Assembly (NCBI GenBank): GCA_963693085.1
Contig: OY856409.1
Coordinates: 523,783,803 to 523,847,802 of the forward strand
Length of the DNA: 64,000 nt
Direction of reading: 5' to 3'
DNA from: Alisma plantago-aquatica
Lineage: Eukaryota > Streptophyta > Magnoliopsida > Alismatales > Alismataceae
Part shown: one piece after another, positions 58,662 through 64,000 of the stretch
Position numbering within the stretch: the stretch's first letter is position 1
Layout of the letters: each line of letters opens with the position of its first letter
The notes under the pieces: model-generated
Seen by the model: the letters and a program-made list of their open reading frames with translations, nothing else
Databases searched by the model: none
What the model was told of the DNA's origin: nothing
Position numbers and translations under genes: made by a program

Positions 58662-60837
58662 TGTTGGGAAATAAGGCTACAGAGCAAGCAGTACAAACAA
58701 AAAAATTATCTACATTATTCCCCTTAATCAATAGATCGTGTCAATAACTATAATGCAGGAAGGATGGTTTATGGGATATACCTGGTTGTGGAGCAAATCC
58801 AATAATAGTCCTCGTCGTTATAGATGCACAACTCTAAATCTTAGTTGCACTGGGATGTGTCTGACTACTGATCCTCCTTGTATGCACCACAGACTATACT
58901 CATGAATGTCGTCTTCTTTAGTATCTCCTCTATCACGGACTGTTGGTTGACATTGTCCTTCACACGGCAAACAACAGCTTCCCGCCTCTATAGTAGTCCA
59001 CATGGACCGCCAAAAACTCCAGTCGTCCTTCTAGAACGATGAGGAAGGATTCATTTGTCTTCGTCGGTGTACTAGTCTCTGACTTGCCCTACTACGACAA
59101 TGATCTCAATTTCTCCTTCCCTAATTGTTCCTACCTAGTCAGGTAAAACTTTCTCGAGCTCTCATGGTTACCACAACTAGAGAGGACACCATTTTTCAGA
59201 GAAACTCTTTCTCAATTGTCTATGTTGTGCTCTGGGAAGGCCCCAGTACCCCTCTATTTATAGGCAGGGTTTGGGTCCATGTTCCCAGTCTACGCCAGAG
59301 TGGAAGGGACCAGAAGATCTCGAATTTTCACAACAATTATGGAAAATTTTCACAACCTACGGCAGCCAAAATGGTCTTCTCTCAAGTGATATGATCATAT
59401 TGTACTGCGATACCATCATTTTGTAATTTCTCAGTTGTACATGAATTTGGCAAATTAATTCCCATCAATGTTAGACATTGATTTCCATTTGCAGCAAGTA
59501 TTGCTCAAGAGAAACAAATAGGGAAACATCTAGAACCTTCCCTGACCAAACTGGACCATCTCTCCCATGCAAGGTGTTTGTCTCGGTCATCTAGATGATT
59601 GGTTGGTGACCCGAGTTGATCTAGTTTGGTTGGGTTGATTTGTTCCTTGCCAATTTGAACTCAAAACTAGGCCTGACACCCAGAAGCCCGTTTCAACACT
59701 TGAGACAAACGTTTGGCACTTCTAGATGGCCGCCTCAACACTTGAGATGGACATTTAGCAGTTTTGCCATCATGTTTGTTGCATGAATCAAATGTCTAAA
59801 TACTTTAGCACTTAATTTAAATGTCATTCGAGATCTAAACACCTCTTCTAGGTCAAGACCTATGTGTGTGACCCTATAGGTCCCATATTATGTTGGCAGT
59901 GAATGTCTATAATAACTTATGAAATCACAAGCAATGATTGGTGCCTAGACACACATCAATGCTACCCAAGTAAATGGAAAGTTGGGGAACAACTTCAACC
60001 TACAATTTGTGTATGATGTTATAGTGTTTGTATAGTTCCATTATCACTAAAGTCCAGATTGAACTAGAGGCATGGAGAAGTCACCCTCGTTACTATCCAG
60101 TCTTGTTTCTTGAACCATATCAGACTATCTGAGATATATGTAAGCTCAATATTACATATTGACTCACATGCGCATGGCCATACTTTTCTCAATCTCTCAA
60201 ATCAAGAGGCCTAGGACATCACACTCCAGTAGGAGGGACAAATCCCAAATCTATCACTCACAATCAATCCCCATGTGTCAAAGTCACCCAATCATCACTG
60301 ATATAACAACTAATATTTTAAGATTGTGTTTGATGATGTCAAAGTGTACCCAACGACATGTGTTGAGTGTAGTGATTTTAGGTCTAAGAACCTCAGCCAC
60401 CACCATCACTGTGAAACTTGACTATGACTTACATGATGAAGGATATCATGTGTCCGTCTCACAGTGGGTCTGTCTGATACACTGTTCTCTAACATGTATC
60501 TATGTGCTTGGTTTGATATCGCCATATCATGACTAATGAGATGTAGTCATCAACCAACTTAAACTCTGATCTTATGTGTCATTGTTGTCTATCAACCTTT
60601 CACAAGTGTATGTACTCTTAATATTCATATGATCTCATCTAAAAGGATAGTAACTTGAATACATACGTCATTGAGTAATATAATTCTCTAGACATTTATA
60701 ATGTTACATCATTAACTCATTACAGAATTAAGCAAAATAAATTGGAATCTTGCCTTTCATTAATAATCAAATCATTTTTATATGATATGCCATTACAATC
60801 ATCACATGATTGGATCTTAGGGCATACATAACTAACA
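58662..60837 (-). mobile_element. Solo copia LTR, related to the 14-31 kb element
   Basis: On the minus strand it starts TGTTAGTTATGTATGCC (60837) and ends TTATTTCCCAACA (58662), 2176 bp. The minus strand matches the other copia LTRs at several places: the AATGTCTAGAGAATTA.ATTACTCAATGACGTATGT region near 60650-60710, the block with ATCATATGAAT, and the promoter region with CCTATAAATAGAGGGGTACT (59245-59264) followed by GTTGTGGTAAC near 59165. No PBS or internal region follows. Flanks are GACAT (58657-58661) and AACAT (60838-60842), a duplication with one change. The U3 just upstream of the TATA differs from its relatives. The best reading is a solo LTR left by recombination. Confidence 0.82.
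59251..59264 (-). promoter_or_regulatory. TATA box of the solo LTR
   Basis: CCTATAAATAGAGG on the minus strand, the same box as in LTRs 14063-16129 and 28987-30944. Confidence 0.65.
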
Positions 60838-60927
60838 AACATACCTATAAATGGTGTTTATCAGACAAAACCAAAGGCAATGCCATCAATATCTTGGGAA
60901 ATCATCGACTGGAACAACTATTGTTCC

Positions 60928-61107
60928 TTTTTTTGGAGAAGGTAAATATATTCCAAAAGGGGTAGTGGAAACTACCAAAAGGTAGGAAGACCTACCAAAG
61001 TACAAGGATCAGTCAGCCGTAAGGGACACACAATCCCAATATCTAAGCAGTAGTATGGGTAATACAAAATCCCAAACTGTACAAGTGGCTAAAACAAAAT
61101 CCACTAT
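60928..61107 (-). other. LINE 3' untranslated region and A tail
   Basis: Non-coding stretch after the last LINE coding part. It includes paired words (CTACCAAAAGGTAG, a 14-bp near-palindrome, at about 60972-60985) and ends in AAAAAAA on the minus strand. A short TATC microsatellite (61106-61122) lies at the coding end. Confidence 0.65.
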
Positions 61108-61851
61108 CTATCTATCTATCTCCCATCTACGAAGAATAGATGGGTCAAATTTGTCTATCAACTTTGTCTTGGCCTTAGCTGCCCTCCATATCATCTCCAT
61201 AAGCCTGTCAAAAAGGGTCGTGTAATCACTATGTCCCTTGTCGTGCAACCTGTTGTTCCATTCATTCCAAACCAAGAAACATATCGAGGTGAAACACGAG
61301 CTTCCAAGTAGAGCAGTCATGTTCTTTGTGCACTTCCTTTTCATCCACATAAAGGCATTATGTAGATCATTAGGAGTCCCCCCCATCCCAGCTTAAGACT
61401 GATTCTATACTAGATGTAATAGCTATACATGCATTTGAAGAAGATGTGTTCATGTGACTCGTCTTCCTAGGCATATAGAAGACATCTTGGGTTGGCATTC
61501 AGACCCCATTTTCACATCCTATCAAGAGTCAGAAGTCTCCTCATCAGTGCTTTATACACACTGAAGCTCCATTTGGGTGTATGAGCTTTGCACCAAAGAG
61601 TGGAGTGCCAGGGAACCTACAGTGCGTAGAAAGAGATGATACATGGAGGTTTCTTCTCATTAACCAGGTTCCAGTTGGTACCATCCTTAACATAGTCCCC
61701 GCAAACCTCCCACCACACCTCCACCATGTGTCTCCAGGTGCATGGGCATTTCTCTTTAGATACGTGGAAGTGTAGCTGATCCCCATACCTCCTTCTGATC
61801 CAGTCCACCCAGGGAGAGTGGGGCTCGTGGAGGAAACGATCGATCCTCTTC
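61108..61851 (-). pseudogene. LINE ORF2 C-terminal part (zinc-knuckle region)
   Basis: After a frameshift at about 61617, the minus strand carries the C-terminal zf-RVT-like region: a basic LTLD-type segment near 61520, then CQPKMSSICLGRR near 61480 and a degraded second metal-binding half. 61386-61108 is open for 92 codons and reads SICFLVWNEWNNRLHDKG, the usual end of plant LINE ORF2 (W-x-x-R-N-type motif). The metal-binding pattern is incomplete. Confidence 0.72.
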
Positions 61852-63618
61852 CTAGTTGCAGTAGTAGCTGAGATGTTCGGATCGGTGATTTTCAAACCCC
61901 CCTCCATGTAGGGTCTCTCTAGGGTGCTCCAGGCCACAGCATGGTGCTTGTCGACCCACAGGAACCCATCCATCACTGTCTTGATCTTCAGAATGATTAA
62001 GGTAGGCAGCTCTGCTTGCCCACACCAGAACCACACTTTGGAAGAGAGCACTGATCGGATTAGCACAGCTCTCCCAGCCAAAGAGAGGTTAATCCATGTC
62101 CATCTTGAGACTGCTTCACTAGCATTATCGATGTAGGCAGCGTAGTCAGTACCCTTTCCTCTTCCTCTAGTGAGCAGGATACCCAGGTACCTAGTCGGGA
62201 AGCTTCCCTCCGGTAGTAGGATTATTCTCTTCAACCTCCCTTTCCTACTGTCACACGATCTTGAGAAGTAAACTCGAGATTTGATGTCACTCATAAAGAG
62301 GTCGGTTAACTACCCGAACCTCATCATCATCTTCCTGAACGATCTCAACACCTTCTCCTTTCCGGAGAGGAAGAACAGCATGTCATCCGCGAAAATAAGA
62401 TGATTGAGCACCTTCGTACCTTCAACCTTAAAAGTTTTCAAATCACCTTCAGCTTCCTCCTTCTTAACCATCTCAGATAGGCCTTCCATGACAATGGTGA
62501 ACATCAGGAGGGAGAGGGGATCCCCCTATCCGAGCCCATTGGAGGCATAGAACAGGTCGTAAGGTTGACCATTGACCAAGATAGAGAAGGAGGTTGCCTC
62601 GACGCATCTACGAAGAGTGTTGATCCATAAGGGAGCAAACCCCATCGCCTCCATGATCCTCCAAATAGCTTCCCAAATCACATTATCGTAGGCTTTTGAG
62701 AGGTCCAATTTTGTGCAGACCTTCTAGGACTGATTCTTCACATTGAACCCAATCAAGAACTCAGTAGCGAGGAGGGCTTCATCAGAAATATGCCTTCCTT
62801 TCACGAAGGCGGTTTGGTTAGGAGAAATAACCTCAGGAAGAACAAGCCTCAACATGGTAGCGAGCAACTTGGAGATGCTCTTGTACATAACAGTGCAGCA
62901 AGCTATCGGTCTCAGGTCGTTGAGGTTGTTGATGACATTCTTCTTGGGTATCAGCTTGATGAAGGCATTGTTGAGACTTCTCAGCATGGCACCCCCCTAT
63001 AGGAACGACTCTACTAACATCCTTTTTGACAATATGCCACATAGATTGGAAAAACATAGCATTCATCCCTTCTGGACCAGGCACTTTAGAGGGCCCAATG
63101 TTGAAGGCAACACTTTTGATTTCCTCATCAGTCACACGTTTACACAACCCTTCATTCATAGTGATGGTCACTCTCAGCCCAGGCAGGGGCACGTCCTCTC
63201 TGCATCTGCACTCATGATTGTAGAGATTGGAATAGAAGCTCACCGCCTCATTAGCAACATCCTCAGGTCCCCTGGCAATGGTACCATCCTCCTTAATCAG
63301 AGAGTGTACAACATCTCTCATGTCATTTCTGTGAACTGTCACGTGGTACATTTTGGTGTTGCGATTGTCATCCTTGATCCAAGTTAAGAGACTTCTCTGC
63401 CAAAACAAACTCTCCTCAGCCTTCTCAAGATTGACCAAGTGTTTCCTGGCTTCTTCTTCTTTAGCCATCACCTCCTCATTCAGCGGGTTGAATCTGAGAT
63501 TGTATGCCACTTTTTGGTACTCTTCCTTTGCCTTGCCCAATAGGTTATTAAGGTTGACATGCTCCTTGGCCCAAGCCTTCAGCGCCACCTTTGTTCTCTT
63601 CAACTTCTGTGCAACCAC
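61617..63618 (-). pseudogene. LINE ORF2 reverse transcriptase
   Basis: 63618 down to about 63005 is one open stretch (KAWAKEHVNLNN, WIKDDNRNTKMYHVTVHRND, GPSKVPGPEGMNAMFFQSMW), the connecting region and first RT finger. After one frameshift near 63000 the RT continues in a single frame to 61617 with only three stops (62724, 62526, 62310). It reads FIKLIPKK, LRPIACCTVMYKSISK, NQTAFVKGRHISDE, LDLSKAYDNVIWE (catalytic Asp), GLG.GDPLS (the Gln before GDP is a TAG) and LNHLIFADDMLFF (catalytic FADD), then FPTRYLGILL and LSLAGRAVLIRSVL. All catalytic residues are present. The enzyme would copy LINE RNA at a nicked target. Confidence 0.93.
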
Positions 63619-64000
63619 ATACAGGGGGTTGCCATCTATAGAGCAGCTCCACGCCTCATTGATGATCTTCTCATAGGCCGGCCACTACAGCCAGTGATTG
63701 AGGAAGCAGAAAGGTCGAGCATTCCTACTATTTTGAGTAAGCGCAATCCTTAACCAAGAATGGTCGATGTTAGGATGATTGCCCAGTTCAAAATTCGCCT
63801 CCGGGAACACGTTGAGCCAAGCCTCATTAACCAGGCCCCTATCTACATTGCTAGCAATGCGACAAACCTACTGATTGTTCCAAGTAACATCCCCGCCCGA
63901 CATACGTAGCTCGAGAAGGTTAGCCGCATCGATGGCCTCATTGAATCTGGCCAGGATAGAGTCAGGAATGGGATTGCCCCCTTGCTTCTCCCTGGCTCTT
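63619..64000 (-). pseudogene. LINE ORF2 endonuclease C-terminal part
   Basis: In the same frame as the downstream region, the minus strand reads NPIPDSILARFNEAIDAANL, SGGDVTWNNQ, RIASNVDRGLVNEAWLNVFP and NHPNIDHSWLRIAL. These are the late motifs of the LINE apurinic-type endonuclease: T-W-N-N, the R-x-x-x-V-D-R-x-L helix, and S/I-D-H near the active site. Two stops interrupt it (after NNQ and after NHWL). The N-terminal half lies beyond 64000. Confidence 0.85.

Larger units (their letters stand above)
60928..64000 (-). mobile_element. LINE (plant L1 type), 5' end outside window
   Basis: The 3' end is marked by a seven-base A run (60928-60934, minus strand AAAAAAA) after ACCTTCTCC, a common end for plant LINEs. 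Upstream on the minus strand lie the zinc-knuckle/C-terminal part, RT and the end of the endonuclease domain, which runs off the right edge. Far less decayed than the LINE at 35-39 kb. Confidence 0.9.

Noticed and set aside
62743..63387. 214-codon plus-strand open frame
   Set aside because: It is antisense to the LINE reverse transcriptase, which has clear catalytic motifs on the minus strand.

Overview
This window is AT-rich plant nuclear DNA made almost entirely of transposable elements in various states of decay. No protein-coding host gene, tRNA gene or functional rRNA gene could be supported. The assignment to a vascular plant, most likely a flowering plant, rests on the element families seen: Sirevirus-type and Tork/Angela-type Ty1/copia elements, a Tekay/Del-like Ty3/gypsy element, a Cassandra TRIM whose LTRs carry a 5S-rRNA-like stretch, and plant L1-type LINEs. 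Most open reading frames are relics broken by stops and frameshifts. Several stops look like C-to-T (or G-to-A) changes, as expected for old methylated elements.

Layout. 1-1965: right-hand part of a Ty3/gypsy LTR (+) with a 36/48-bp minisatellite whose units fold into hairpins. 1971-12311: Sirevirus-like Ty1/copia element (-) with a truncated 3' LTR, an extra downstream ORF, RT/RNase H, integrase, protease and gag relics, PBS and a complete 5' LTR. 12515-12679: Cassandra LTR fragment (-). 14063-30944: Ty1/copia element (+) with two 2-kb LTRs and a GTGCA target-site duplication. It is split by a non-autonomous LTR element (LARD, 16523-24263, -), whose left LTR is itself split by a complete Cassandra element (16539-17348, +), giving three nested layers. 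32221-34610: purine/pyrimidine repeat field that switches strand. 34611-39310: decayed LINE (+). 41582-52863: Ty3/gypsy element (-) with 3.4-kb LTRs and a CATAT duplication. 55512-57031: LTR-like stretch. 57034-57180: another Cassandra LTR fragment. 58662-60837: solo LTR (-) related to the 14-31 kb copia family. 60928-64000: LINE (-), the best preserved coding remnant here, running off the right edge.

How the parts relate. Both Ty3/gypsy-type minus-strand elements (the LARD and the 41-53 kb element) end in similar polypurine regions and have an initiator-Met-type PBS, so the coding one, or a relative, may once have mobilised the LARD. Three unrelated LTR families each carry arrays of short inverted motifs, and this is the most interesting unexplained structure. 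All boundaries come from reading the sequence by eye. Lineage names are inferences from motifs and were not checked by alignment.
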